A model generated the notes under the pieces. The model was given only the letters and a program-made list of their open reading frames with translations, searched no databases and was not told the origin of the DNA. A stretch of 64,000 bases of DNA from Ilex aquifolium (lineage: Eukaryota; Streptophyta; Magnoliopsida; Aquifoliales; Aquifoliaceae): positions 4,688,451 through 4,752,450 of the forward strand of contig OX637395.1 in NCBI GenBank assembly GCA_951799425.1. The letters are read 5' to 3'. The first letter of the stretch is position 1. Each line of letters begins with the position of its first letter. Positions 38,154 through 49,159 of this stretch are shown here, one piece after another. The position numbers were made by a program, and so were the translations under genes.

Positions 38154-40181
38154 GGGAGAGTCTACGTACCGCCTGGTCAAACAGCGGTATCGTACCGAAA
38201 AAAAAGTGTGGTTGTCAATTTTTTGGCATTTAATATTACTCAAATGTGTGGTTGTAAATTTTTTATCATTAAATATTATTCACTAAAGATGTAACTTTGC
38301 CTATAAATGTAGTAACATTACCCTAAAGGGTTGTAACTCACCTCAAATACTTGTAACCTCAGCCGCCATTTTTTTGTGGTACTTTCACCTTTTCCAGTTG
38401 TAACCTAACCTTAAATGCTTGTAACCTAACCTTAAATGTAGTAATTTTACCATAAATAGTTATAATCTCACTTTCAAAGATAGTAATTTTATTTTTAATT
38501 GATGTAATCTTACCTAAAGAGTTTGTACCTCACATTTAAATGTGATAATTTTATCTCAAGAGTAATAACTTTGTCTTTACAAATAGTAACATTACATTTA
38601 ATAGTCATGATCGATCATGATTAATTAAGATCGATCACAATGCCAAATTTTATTTTATTTTTGCGATTCCACTCAATTAGGATCGATCATAATTAATTAG
38701 AATCGATCATGATTAATTAAGATCGATCCCAATGCCAAATTTTTTTATTTTTATTTTTTGCAATTCCACTCGATTAGGATCGATCATGATTAATTAAGAT
38801 CGATCCTAATGCCAAATTTTTTTTTTTTTTCAATTCCACTCGATTAGGATCGATCATGATTAATTAAGATCGATCCCAATGCCAATTTTTTTTTTTTTTG
38901 CAATTCCACTCAATTAGGATCGATCATGATTATATAAGATCGAACTTTTTTTTTTTTGAACTGGTCCCGATCCTATATTTAGTTACATTAAATTGACATA
39001 TAATTTTATGAAATTAATTTTCAATTTTTTCCAACTAACACTCAATTCATCAAAAATAACATTAAATTGACCTTCAATTGTATTAAATTAACATTCAAAA
39101 TTATAAATTTAAAATTAACATTAATTCATAAAATGTTAATTAATTTTATGAAATTACATGTCAATTTAATGTAACTAAATATAGGATCAGGACCAGTTCA
39201 GAAAAAAAAAAAAAAGTTCGACTAGTCGTGATCGATCCTATTTAATTGGAACCACCAGAAATTTAGTTTGGTCCCAATTTTTGGACCATCAAATGCAAAA
39301 AGTTCGATCTCATATAGTCATAATCGATCCTAATTTGAGTGGAATCCCAAAAAAAAAAAAATTTTGGCATTGGGATCGATCTTAATTAATCATGATCGAT
39401 CCTAATTGAGTGGAAATACAAAAAAAAAAAAAATTGGCATTGGAATCGATCTTAATTAATCATGATCGATCATAATTGAGTGGAATCGCAAAAAAAAAAA
39501 AATTGGCATTGGGATCGATCTTAATTAATCATGATCGATCATGACTATTAAATGTAATGTTACTACTTGCAAAGACAAAATTATTACTCTTGAGATAAAA
39601 TTATCACATTTAAAGGTGAGGTACAAACTCTTTTGGTAAGGTTACAACAATTAAAAATAAAATCACTATCTTTGAAAAGTGAGGTTATAACTATTTATGG
39701 TAAAATTACTATATTTGAGGTTAAGTTACAACTGGTAAAGGTAAAAATACCATAAAAAAACGGCAGCTGAAGTTACAAGTATTGAGGTGAGTTACAACCC
39801 TTTAAGGTAATGTTATTACATTTATAGGCAAAGTTACACCTTTAGTTAATAATATTTAATGACCAACGAGCGTTAGATCAGTTGGTAAGGGACTGTTCTA
39901 GCTTAACCAATGTCTCGAGTTCGAGTCTTGGGAACGCAGTTGCGCTCGGTAGGGAGAGCTTTGCCGCCCTTGTAGTCCTACCCGGCTCCAATCCGGATTA
40001 GTCGGAGCCCAAAGTGACTTTCAGATACCGGATGGCCTGACCAAAAAAAATAATAATATTTAATGATAAAAAATTTACAACCACATTTTTGAATAATATT
40101 AAATATCAAAAAATTTACAACCACACTTTTTTTTTTTTATACAGTACCGTTGTTTGACCGGGCGGTACCGTAGACTCTCCC
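38154..40181. mobile_element. Mutator-type foldback element: near-complete 2.0-kb palindrome, copy B
   Basis: Termini GGGAGAGTCTACGTACCG and GGTACCGTAGACTCTCCC are inverted. Flanks TGAAACACG (38,145-38,153) and TGAACCACG (40,182-40,190) are 9-bp repeats with one mismatch. The left arm (38,154 to about 39,025) pairs with the right arm (about 39,130-40,181), leaving a loop of roughly 110 bp. The inner arm end is also conserved: GAACTGGTCCCGATCCTATA (38,957 on) against TATAGGATCAGGACCAGTTC (39,180 on). Each arm carries four to five units of roughly 70-85 bp with GATCGATCATGATTAATTAA, GATCGATCCCAATGCC, a T/A run and CAATTCCACTC. The right arm has two extra segments: a SINE (39,863-40,050) and about 85 bp between two AGTTCGA motifs (39,217-39,310). 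No protein is encoded. Confidence 0.88.
39863..40050 (+). mobile_element. tRNA-derived SINE with exact 16-bp target duplication
   Basis: Flanked by the exact 16-bp repeat TAATAATATTTAATGA at 39,847-39,862 and 40,051-40,066. The body starts CCAACGAGCG, has an A box TTAGATCAGTTGG (39,874-39,886) and a B box GTTCGAGTC (39,919-39,927), then a GC-richer body and an A8 tail. It is not a tRNA gene because no cloverleaf or acceptor stem closes around the boxes. The opposite palindrome arm keeps the uninterrupted site at about 38,255-38,285, which proves insertion after the palindrome formed. Its style (GC-rich, tRNA head, about 190 bp) recalls plant Au-like SINEs, but the family is not certain. Confidence 0.9.
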
Positions 40182-40420
40182 TGAACCACGAATTCAAAGC
40201 ATTACTTACTGTTCTTCACTTCAAATGCAGAGAATGTAGTACAAATAACAGTACTCAGACATGAAATGTGTGCAACATATTTTTCAACAAACCTATGCTG
40301 CAAAGCATTCTCCAATTCCTACTTCTTGTCCTTTTAATTCAACATTGTCAGGAACATTTCTTGCACAAATAATCATATGACAAATAAATGTATCTAGTCT
40401 CTTATATATAACTAAAAAAT

Positions 40421-40740
40421 GGGAAAGGCTACGGTACCGAAAGGGTACTATACCGAAAGTTATAATTTTTTTGAGGTGTAAGTTATAATTTATTTTTTTT
40501 TTCTGACAAAAAAAATAAGTTATAATTTTTTTGAGGTGGAAGTTGTAACTTTTAAAGGTCAAGTTACCACTGCACATAAAAGGTTCATAATCGATCATGT
40601 ATATCTGTGATCGATCATGGATCCTTGATCGATCATAAACTTCCCCTGAACAGTTATAATTTCTCTGTTTTGAATTGTAATTTTACTATAAAAATAGTAA
40701 CTTTGGGTACGGTACCAAAGGTAGTACCATAGAGTTTCCC
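40421..40740. mobile_element. Mutator-type MITE, copy C, exact 9-bp target duplication
   Basis: Left terminus GGGAAAGGCTACGGTACCGA and right terminus GGTAGTACCATAGAGTTTCCC are inverted. Flanked by exact CTAAAAAAT at 40,412-40,420 and 40,741-40,749. The interior repeats AAGTTATAATTTTTTTGAGG and holds three GATCGATCAT motifs near the middle (40,575-40,632). It is 320 bp and noncoding, a small relative of the foldback element 240 bp upstream. Confidence 0.88.
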
Positions 40741-40889
40741 CTAAAAAATTGAATGCTTATCAACATTTGTTATGCTCAGCATAGATTATCGCTAGTATTT
40801 TTTTTGAATCGATGTGATAGAGATAGTTATCTAGTTCAACTATTCTTTTTTAGATCAAATCATTTTAATTTAACATTTTGCAGAACACA

Positions 40890-40890
<1 letters not shown>

Positions 40891-40932
<42 letters not shown>
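40891..40932. repeat. (TA)n microsatellite
   Basis: About 20 TA units. The element at 40,933-41,362 is inserted in it, and TA repeats resume on its other side. Confidence 0.9.
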
Positions 40933-40934
<2 letters not shown>

Positions 40935-41362
40935 AGTAGACTATGGTACATCCCATAAGCTTTTCGGTACCATACATAGATTTACCATATTTGTGATAAC
41001 TTTTACCACATTTGTGGGTAATTTTACCATTGTTGTGGTACCCAAAAAAATAGTAAAAATATTTACCACAACAGTGGTAAAAATATCCACAAATGTTGTA
41101 AAAACACTCACAAATGTAGTAAATCAGTCACAAAAGTGATAATTTTTTTGTACTTAAGAAACATGGTAAAAATAGTTATCACAAATGTAGTAAAAATACC
41201 CACAACAGTGGTAAAAATACCTATAAAAATGGTAAATCAACCACAAAAGTGGTAAATATTTTGGTTGTAAAATAACCCACAAAAGTTGTAAAAATATCCT
41301 TTGAAATAGTAAATTTTGGAGGTATGGTACCGAAATTTTTTTGGCTGTACCATAGTCAAATC
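40933..41362 (+). mobile_element. Mutator-like MITE with ACCACAACAGTGGTAAA arrays, copy D
   Basis: Left terminus GTAGACTATGGTACATCCC and the complement of the right terminus, GATTTGACTATGGTACAGCC, share GACTATGGTAC, and CTTTTCGGTACCAT also pairs internally. Nine-base flanks TATATATAT are identical but lie in a TA microsatellite, so they prove little. The interior is a dense series of TTACCACATTTGTGG and ACCACAACAGTGGTAAAAAT units. It is 430 bp and is the best-preserved copy of the subfamily also seen at 25,453 and 26,036. Confidence 0.75.
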
Positions 41363-41653
41363 TATATATATATATCTATGTGTGTGTGTGTGTTTTCTTC
41401 TTTATATAAACCACAAATAATTTTATATTATAGTCTCTTCAGATGTGAAAGGTCGTTATCTAGTCTTTGGATCTTAAATATTCTCGTTCAAATTAAGTGA
41501 TTTTAAACCCTTAGTTGCGATCTAATTATCAAGTTTGTCATCTTGTAAGTAAAATGTCTTAGATTTGATATTTTCAACACTCTATAAGAGTCAACCATCT
41601 TTGTTTCTCATGAAACATGTCTTTAAACTAGTTCGAGATATGGTGGCTAGTCT

Positions 41654-41945
41654 CAGAGCGTTTAATCGAGTCAAGTTTTGCGAGCTTGAGCCCGAACTTG
41701 TCGAGTTCGTATTTTTAAACGAATCTAAAAAATTGTTCAAGTTCAGCTTGTTTAGAACTTGAGTCGAGCCCGAGTAACTCGACTATTTTATATATAAACG
41801 AGTCGAGTTTTAGAAGTTTGATCAGAACTTCTTAAGCTCGTTTAAAAAAACAAACCTAAAAAGGTATTTAAGTTCAGTTCATTTAGAACACGAATTGAGC
41901 TCGAGTCGAGTGTTATCCGAATAACTCGTCTCGATTAACATCTCT
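41654..41945. mobile_element. hAT-like MITE with CGAGTTCGAGC-type repeats
   Basis: Left end CAGAGCGTTTAATCGAGTC and the complement of the right end, AGAGATGTTAATCGAGACG, are inverted repeats. The interior alternates GAGCTTGAGCCCGAACTTG, AACTCGACT and TCGAGTCGAG motifs on both strands. It is about 292 bp. A CTAGT on both sides is only partial evidence for a target duplication. Confidence 0.5.
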
Positions 41946-43530
41946 AGTTATAGCAAAAAAGGTTAAGTGATTTTGAATTAGGGGTATATTCTTGAGAGAG
42001 TAAATTTAAGAGCCTTGGCGTAAGGCATAATAGACGGAGATTTGAACATGTGGTACGGGTTTAGACTCGAGCTAGCCATCGAATGTAGACACAAGAGAGT
42101 CAAGACCCTAGACACATATGAAACATATGCATGGCCACATATTCTTGGTTCAATCTTTCCTCTTTTTCTGGTCGCATGCATGCATGTAACCGGACCACAT
42201 TTTTCTTCTCAAAACTATGGAAAATATTACGCTACCCAAAAATAAAATTTTAGTACCGTACCAAAAAATAAAATAATATTCCAAAAGATAGTATGGTTCT
42301 ACCGACAAAATGGTAAGTAAACCAAAAAAATGAGTGCCCCCGAAAGGCATGTTTGATTTAAGTATCTAGAGATTGGATTTGATTAATATAATTTGGTGAT
42401 GATACAATACCAAGTTTAGATTGAGTTATAGCGACGTGGTATTAATTTCTCCGGTTCACTATTGTCATTTCACACCAAATATTGGATGGTAATGAATAGC
42501 ATGTGGTAAGTAGTATTATTTTTAACAAGTTAAGTATTAAAAACACAATGATTTTATTATCTTTACAAACCTATAGCTAAATTCACACATTCATATATAA
42601 AAGTTACAAGTTATGCAAATTCGTACCCTCAATATTTGTTTTGTCATTTTCAATTTGATATTATAATTATTGATTTATAAATTATTTTAAAACCTGATCC
42701 AAACTTGTTACACAATGATACGATCAAATCGTACTACTCTTATTATATTAACACCATTTGTATGAATTTGATGAGAACCAATTACCTAATTTCATCCTTT
42801 GTTTGTATCCGAACCAAACAACCCCAAAAATAATAACCAAAAAAGTTTCTAATCAAACCCCAAAATTCTTAGTCAAAATGATTAGAAAAAGCATTATTGG
42901 ACTCAACTGTTACCACTGTTGTTGAAAGTGTTTTTAGCAATTGTTTCTAATTGGCGATGATGAAACTCTAGACTTGGAGCAATGATTTTAAAGAGTGCTT
43001 AGCAACCATAAATAGGTATGGTGTACAGTGTGTTTTTGAGATAGGATTGCGCACTCAGAAAAGTCATTTGTTTCCCACATTTGACACTTTGTTTGGGAAT
43101 AGAACATGATGTGTTCCCTTTGAATTTGAATTCCAACAAAAATATGAAGGAAAAAAAAACATTCATGTTAACTCACTGATTTGTTCCATGTGATCACATG
43201 CAAGAAATTTGACAAAAGCCAACGTTTGACAAAACTGTAGCGTTTTGATAAGGATTATTCTGGCGTTTTGAAGTAAACGCTAGTAAGCTATGAGTGTTTG
43301 ACAATAAACGTACGTCGGAGTTTGTCAGCATTTGTAGTGTGAAATCCACTAATTAGAGTCATCAACTAGATAATTATGAGAAACTTTATCTTATGGCACT
43401 ATTTGTAACGGAACTGTGTAATGTACAGAATTACATCCTCCACCCTGTCCCATCTCGACAAGATAGAAAGAAGAGAAGTAAAGAGAGAACAGGGAGGGAG
43501 AAGGAAGCTGAAGAAGGGTGGGAAATTGGA
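41946..43530. other. intergenic DNA, remnants only
   Basis: No gene recognised. A piece at about 42,225-42,310 (TACCCAAAAATAAAATTTTA, GTACCGTACC, GATAGTATGG) looks like a broken end of the GGTACC-type MITE family. A purine-rich stretch runs into the G25 run at 43,531. Confidence 0.4.
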
Positions 43531-44460
43531 GGGGGGGGGGGGGGGGGGGGGGGGGAGCAAGGCCGGCCAACCCTTAGGCAATTAAGTTACTTGTCTAGAG
43601 CCCCAAATTTTAGAGGCCCCACAATATTTATCCATTTAGTATAGTAGGTCTAATTTTTTATGTTTTATTTTATATTTTAGATATGATTAAATTTTTTAGG
43701 CCCAAATTTTATTAGTTCAAATCAGTATCTAATTTTATTAGGTCCAAAATTACTCTTTACTTGGTTAAACCCAAATTTTAGAGGTCTCCATAAAATTTAC
43801 CACTTTAGTATAATAGTCCTTTTTATTTTTATTTTTTGTATTTTAGATATGATTCAAATTTTTAGGGCTCAAATTTTAATAGTTCAAATCAATATCTAAT
43901 TTTTTTGGGTTCAAAATTACTCTTTCGTGTGAGCTTTGATTTAAATTTTTCTAAATATTTTGGGTGTGTTCATAGTTCTATTTCACTCACTCACATAGAA
44001 AATTTATATTCATTATTTCTTGTGGTGAAAATCTATAAAATTGGTTCTTTTTTTGTCTTGATATAAATTTTCAGTCCAAATAATTTATACTTAAATTGTC
44101 TATGTTATTAAAGTTTTGTACTTCATGCGTACACATTACTCATGGGTAAAGAATGATTTTTTGTTCACATATTCTATTATTAAATTACTTGTTGAAAACT
44201 TAAATTGATGAAATTTTATTTACAATCAACTAAAAGTGAATGAGTTAACAATATTATCTATAAAAAAAAATTATTGTCAAAACTTGAGTATAAAAACTTG
44301 ATCAATATTTTAAATTTTTTTTTTAAAATAAAAAATAATTTTTTAAAACATAAAAAAATTATAATAATTAAAAATAAAATAAAGCAATAGACAAAATATT
44401 TATAGGGCCTCATATAAAAATTTTGCCTAAGGGCCCGCTTGACCTTGGGCCGCCCCAGGG
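43531..44460. mobile_element. DNA-transposon-like element beside a G25 run, with internal tandem repeat
   Basis: A run of 25 G (43,531-43,555) leads into AGCAAGGCCGGCCAACCCTT AGGCAA. The right side ends GCCTAAGGGCCCGCTTGACC then GGGCCGCCCCAGGGGGG. The GGCC..CCCTTAGGCAA ends are inverted repeats of about 30 bp. The interior holds a tandem repeat of about 170 bp: CCCAAATTTTAGAGGCCCC from 43,601 recurs as CCCAAATTTTAGAGGTCTCC from 43,770, continuing through GTTCAAATCARTATCTAATT. This resembles common nonautonomous plant DNA elements with GGGGCGGCCC termini; the superfamily is not settled. Confidence 0.55.
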
Positions 44461-45234
44461 GGGAAGTGGTTATATATATAAGGGTAACTCGTGCTTGAAG
44501 ATATGATATAATGTGAATGATTTTGAGAAGGATGTTGATGGCCGTTGAATAAGTTTTGATGATGCACAAAACTGGTCTCGTGCAAGATCAACAGTCAAGT
44601 ATATGAAGAAGTGTAATTAATGAACAATAAATAAAGCAATCAATGACAAAATAGTAAATAATGAATCAACACACAGATATATAGTGGTTCGGTCCGGGTG
44701 ACCTATTCCACTATCGGGAAACGGCAACGGTGGCCGGAGGTCTTTATTGATGAATAAAGTAACCGGGAAAGTCTATTCTGGGAGAATTACAATGGTTAGG
44801 AGAAAGAAACTTGGTGTGTAGAGAGATGTAAAGAGACGAAGCTCAAGGTGTAGTGTGTTGAGAGAGATGTTGTGAGATGTCCCTCTCCATGTGGAGAGAA
44901 CTTACAATATATAGGTATGGTGAAGCGGTGACGTGAAGGAGAGGACACTACTTCTTCGGGGAGGATAGTTACAAAAGGTAAGTACAATTAATGTATGATT
45001 GATCCTCATGAATGCATATCCCGATAGTCTCTCTCCCATGTACTCTTATCTTCCCGAGTTCATTGGATCCTGGATTGGGTCGGATTGACAAAGCGGGTCT
45101 GGGCTTTTAGCTGACTTGGGCTTAGTTGATTTATTGGGTCTGGCCTAATTGGTTTTAGGCTCATCAAGTTTATTTAAGACTGTTGTATTCGACTTATTGA
45201 AGCATGTCTTGTTTTAGTCCAAATAAGTTGAATG
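44461..45234. other. intergenic DNA, possible transposon-derived segment at 44,560-44,980
   Basis: ATATATAGTGGTTCGGTCCGG followed by a GC-richer segment is the sort of sequence often found in terminal regions of plant retroelements, but no matching second repeat, primer site or coding region lies nearby. No gene recognised. Confidence 0.3.
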
Positions 45235-45345
45235 TCATACCACATTTGTGGGTGTTTTTACTGGTGTGACAACTATTTTAACCATTTTTCTTTGGTACCA
45301 CAATAATAGTAAAAACACTCATAAATATGATAAATATTGGTACGG
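45235..45345 (+). mobile_element. fragment of the ACCACA-array Mutator-like MITE
   Basis: TACCACATTTGTGGGTGTTTT, ACTATTTTAACCATTTTTC, TACCACAATAATAGTAAAAA and ATTGGTACGGAGAGG match the right part and terminus of the family seen at 40,933-41,362. Only about 110 bp remain. Confidence 0.6.
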
Positions 45346-45807
45346 AGAGGCAGTGTGATTTTGATCCCTAAATGGACGAATCGTTAGCCCAATGTTTATG
45401 GACCCAACTAATAATACCAACAAATTTTAACAATATTGCAGGATAATCCATTCAGACCCAGGATAATCCATTAATAGGGTGGTGGACTAGTAATGATTTA
45501 GGCCTAGCTATCCCATACAATATATCTTGAGCCTTCGGCCTGCCCGTTAGCCCAATGTTTATGGGCCTGTTGTGGGTCACCAATCAGTGGATCCTAATTA
45601 GCCTTAAACAGCAAAAAATATTGGGTGTAACAGTTACACCCAATATTTCATGTTAATATAGTGTAACCGTTTAATAATAATATAGCATGTGGACAAGTGG
45701 ATCGATCCCACATGAATAGTTACTACATAACATGGATGGGTAGTTATTTAATTATGTGGGATTCACTTGCCCCACGTGTTGTCTTAAGCATGATGACTTG
45801 GTGTAAC

Positions 45808-46219
45808 TAGGCCTATCAACGGATCATATTTGGATCGGATTCTGACCGATCCGAATCTGAATTCGATTTCAAAAGTCCGATCCGATCCCATTTGATGGAT
45901 TTTATTTTCGTGGTCCATAACCAAATCTGGTAAAAATCTAATCCAAAAATCATCTCTGATCAGAATAAATTAATTTACTAAATTTTAATAAATTATACCT
46001 AAATTTTAACTAATTTTCTTTAAATAATAACTTAATTTTTTTAATATTTATATAAAAATATATAAATAATTAGAATCAGATCGAATGTAGGTATATCCAA
46101 ATCCGAATTTGAATTCGTGAAATATAAGATATCGGATTCACATTCAAATTATCGATAAAAAAATTAATCCATATCCAACTAATTAGGTTCAAATCCAATC
46201 CGATTCATTGACAAACCTA
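45808..46219. mobile_element. hAT-like MITE with GGATCGGAT / ATCCGATCC motifs
   Basis: Left end TAGGCCTATCAACGGATC and the complement of the right end, TAGGTTTGTCAATGAATC, are inverted. Flanks GGTGTAAC (45,800-45,807) and AGTGCAAC (46,220-46,227) match at 6 of 8 positions. The interior carries GATCCGAATCTGAATTCGA and GTCCGATCCGATCCC close to the left end and ATCCAATCCGATTC at the right. It is 412 bp and noncoding. Confidence 0.6.
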
Positions 46220-46754
46220 AGTGCAACCATTACACACCCAATATTTATTCCTTAAACAAACTATCCATTTTACTTTTAAAATCAAATATTTGTTTTCGGA
46301 AAGTAATAAAATCAAAATATTAGTTACTGAAATTTAAATTATGGGATAGTTGTGTCATTTTGAATACATGAGAGGGTCCATGTGATTTATGGACAAATCT
46401 CAGACTCTATTAACTTTCCCTAAAGATTAAATATAGAAAGACAGATGAGAAATCTTCAAAAGATTTCTCTCAACCTTTGTATTAAAATCGAGAATCAAAA
46501 TTAAATAAGAAGTCCTTCTTTATTCATTTAATTAATTATTTTCACGTCCTAAATTGGCTTGGATTTATAAGTCTACATTGAGATTCAAAATTTAAACTAA
46601 TACAACATTTTTGGTCTTCTTCTACCCACTTTTATCTTTAAAATTTTACTTTTTTAATTAGCGATTAATTACTTCTTAATCTGAATTTCTTTACTTTTTT
46701 TTACCTTTCAAATGTTGTAATAGAAATGAGCATCTATCTCCCTATAAATATATA
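46220..46754. other. intergenic DNA, nothing recognised
   Basis: AT-rich; no ORF, RNA gene or repeat end seen. Confidence 0.4.
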
Positions 46755-47005
46755 ATATTCAATGCAATGGTGATATCATGTTCATTTTCTAATTTATTTA
46801 CACATTATTTGTTGGTGATATTACGTGACAATGTTGACGTGATATCACCGTTGCAATGAATATTTTTCCTCTCTCTCTCTCTCTCGAAAATATTCGATGC
46901 AACAGTAATACCATGTCCATTTTCTAATTTGTTTATACATTATTAGTTGATGATACCATGTAACAATGTTGACATGATATTAACGTTTTAATGTATATTT
47001 TTCCC
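46755..47005. repeat. two tandem short palindromic MITE-like units
   Basis: Unit 1 (about 46,755-46,868) starts AATATTCAATGCAATGGTGATATCAT and ends GACGTGATATCACCGTTGCAATGAATATT, an almost perfect palindrome with a short spacer. Unit 2 (about 46,886-47,003) repeats the design with more changes, after a CT microsatellite. A GTGATATCA..TGACGTGATATCACC motif at 52,155-52,190 is related. Confidence 0.6.
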
Positions 47006-47377
47006 CTCTCTCTTTCTTGAACATTAGAAAATTAAAAAAAAAATCCCTGATAACATTTTTGAAGCATCAATATATGAAACTTTCAAAAAAAAAATTAAAA
47101 AAAAAAACTCTTTCGGATAAAAAATTTACATAAACCCCAGAAAATAAAACATTCCTAAATCCCTTTTATGGAAATGTTGTTACTTTTTTCCCGCCAACTA
47201 TTTTGTGCCCTAACTGTCCCAAAACGTTAAATACTGTGAGTAGGGCAAATTCATTCAGATTTTTATCAATTTCAAAATCTGCCAGATCCGCGTAGAACAC
47301 ACTGATAACCCTTCCAAGAGACACTTGAAACCCTAATCACCCATCTCTGAACAGTCACAACTTTCCAAGATTTTCAC

Positions 47378-47384
47378 TATAAAT
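47378..47384 (+). promoter_or_regulatory. TATA box of the RRM-like gene
   Basis: TATAAAT lies 144 bp before the ATG at 47,528 and is followed by a CT-rich leader (47,470-47,503), a common plant promoter and 5' UTR arrangement. Confidence 0.6.
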
Positions 47385-47527
47385 GGTCACCAAACATCCA
47401 CCCAACTCTTACACAGACACACAGTCACTCTATTCACATCAAACCCACATACTTCTCTCACAGAACTACACCTCTCTTTCTCTTTCTCTCTCTCTCTCTC
47501 TCTCCCCACATTTCTACACATTTCCAC

Positions 47528-48889
47528 ATGGATACAGTGCAGGCCTTGATCAGGCTCCATGAGAGAGAAAGGAACTTGTTTCTTCGGATGAGAGAGATGG
47601 GTTTGGGTGTGGAAGTGGCAAAGAAGATCATAGCCTTCTGGTTATGGTTGGAATCAGAAGGCCTTAATGGCCTCATGAAGATGATAAGTTTTCACGATGA
47701 TAAAGTGTTGGCCCTTGTTGGCCTCGAGGCTGAAGTTGCACTGGCCTCCCTCCAAGCCGACTCGGCGGTGCCGTCCACCTCCACCGTCCGCCTCCCCCTC
47801 ACTCTCCACCTCGCCCACCACGATTCATTTCCTCTGGAAGACACCTTTTCCTACAGAGAGTGGGCTTCAAGTGCAATTTCTCACCTCTTCAATGGAGTTT
47901 GTGGGATGATTTTTGAGGACTTGTTAGGAGAGAGAAAGGGCAAGGCAAAAGAAGGGGGTGGTAGTGGATTAGCGGGGATTATTCAGAAATGGGTCAAGAC
48001 AGTTGGAGAGGGTACCGGCGGAGAAGGGACGGTGGTTCGTGGTGGCGCTGGCTTGTTGGGCTCCAGACCAGCATACAGCAAGAAGAAGACAGAATTGCCA
48101 TCTTTTGTGTCTAAACTGAACCCATTTGCAGAGGAGTGGAGACCACCATCAGAGGAAGATCGAAGTTTGTATATAACATTCTCAAATGGCTTTCCTCTTA
48201 CTGAAAGTCAGATTTTCATGTTCTTCACAATGTAAGTATCTTCTGTAACTCTTGCACTTACCCAAAAAAAAAAGTATCTGTAACTCTTGAGAGGGGGGGG
48301 GGATACAAAGTTCAGTTTGTCTCAAAACCCTAATATTTTGTTCACTTTCTCTCTCATGCATGCCCAATTTCTCCATGCAAGCATGAATTTTTATGTCCAT
48401 GAAGTGAATGCATATTACTTAGGAGTTAGGACAATTTTTTAGGTTAAACTATAATAATCCTCTTACGTGTTTTATATTATTTTGGTACCTATTTTTTTAA
48501 TACTTTTCACTTTAATCCGTCAAACTTTAATTTTATATTTTTTTGATCTAATCGAAATAAAAGTTTAAAGTGAATAACGAATATGATAACGCACGTCTCA
48601 CATAACTGCACTTGAGTCACATTTGATCCTTCTAGTTTTTATTTGCGTACATATGAGTTATTTTAATTTTACCATTTTATTCTCTTCAATTTTCAAAGAA
48701 TGCCTTTAAATGTGCTAAAATGAGACGCATGTGAACACTATTATTATCCATTTTAAGCCTCAATTATTTTTTCGACCAGAGTGACACAAAAATCAAATTT
48801 AAATGACCAAATTGGAATTTTTTTTAAAAAAAAAAAGGATTTAGGTGACACAAAACACATACTTTAGGGACAAAAAATGTTATTAACCC

Positions 48890-48920
<31 letters not shown>

Positions 48921-49159
48921 ACTGATGAGAATGTATCTAATATGTAAGCAGACAATTTGGGCCTTGTCTGGAGAAAGTTTATGTGCATCGGACAGGAGAT
49001 AATAGACCACCACAGTTTGGCAGAATTGTCCTGAAGAGATCTTTCTCACCAGCCCTAATCCTTCATGGACAGGAGGAGGTTAGGTTTCTCATCCTTGGGA
49101 GATCATTGTGGTGCAAGAGGTTCAGACCCAAGAAGAACGATGATGGCTGTGCCAACTGA
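47528..49159 (+). CDS. plant-specific RRM-like (degenerate RNA-recognition motif) protein
   Basis: Two exons, 47528-48231 and 48952-49159 (TGA at 49,157-49,159), joined by a GT..AG intron of 720 bp that carries a TG microsatellite. Junction phases agree and the product is 303 residues. The N-terminal part (1-75) is an acidic and hydrophobic helical region (ALIRLHERERNLFLRMREMG, AFWLWLESEGLNGLM). The middle (140-185) is Gly-rich. The C-terminal part (about 212-297) reads LYITFSNGFPLTESQIF ... FGPCLEKVYVHR ... PPQFGRIVLKRSFSPALIL ... SLWCKRF, a single RRM-like fold with an LYITFSNG strand in the RNP2 place and FGRIVLK in the RNP1 place, lacking the usual aromatic RNP1 residues. Proteins of this layout form a small plant family of putative RNA-binding proteins; function is not established, so the role is inference. 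The single-exon reading ending FFTM runs into the intron and is not the real end. Confidence 0.85.
48893..48920. repeat. (TG)n microsatellite in intron
   Basis: About 14 TG units lie 30 bp before the acceptor of the RRM-like gene. Confidence 0.9.

Noticed and set aside
39863-40050. A tRNA gene
   Set aside because: A and B boxes are present, but there is no closing acceptor stem, and the unit has a poly(A) tail and 16-bp target duplications, so it is a SINE.
41364-41392. TA/TG microsatellite as an origin or regulatory site
   Set aside because: It is plain simple repeat continuing from the insertion site of the MITE at 40,933; nothing supports a function.
43393-43644. Gly-rich or Pro-rich open frames across the G25 run
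   Set aside because: Produced by the homopolymer; opposite strand is open too and no domain is seen.
44560-45180. A solo LTR or retroelement end suggested by AGTGGTTCGGTCCGG
   Set aside because: No paired repeat, primer-binding site or clear edges were found, so only noted as a possible remnant.
47458-47676. Open frame on the - strand over the RRM-like gene start
   Set aside because: It is the antisense shadow of the exon plus its CT-rich leader (Arg/Glu/Lys runs).
47528-48235. RRM-like gene as a single exon ending FFTM
   Set aside because: A strong donor (AAT|GTAAGT) at 48,231 and an in-phase exon at 48,952-49,159 complete the RRM-like fold, so the frame end in the intron is not real.
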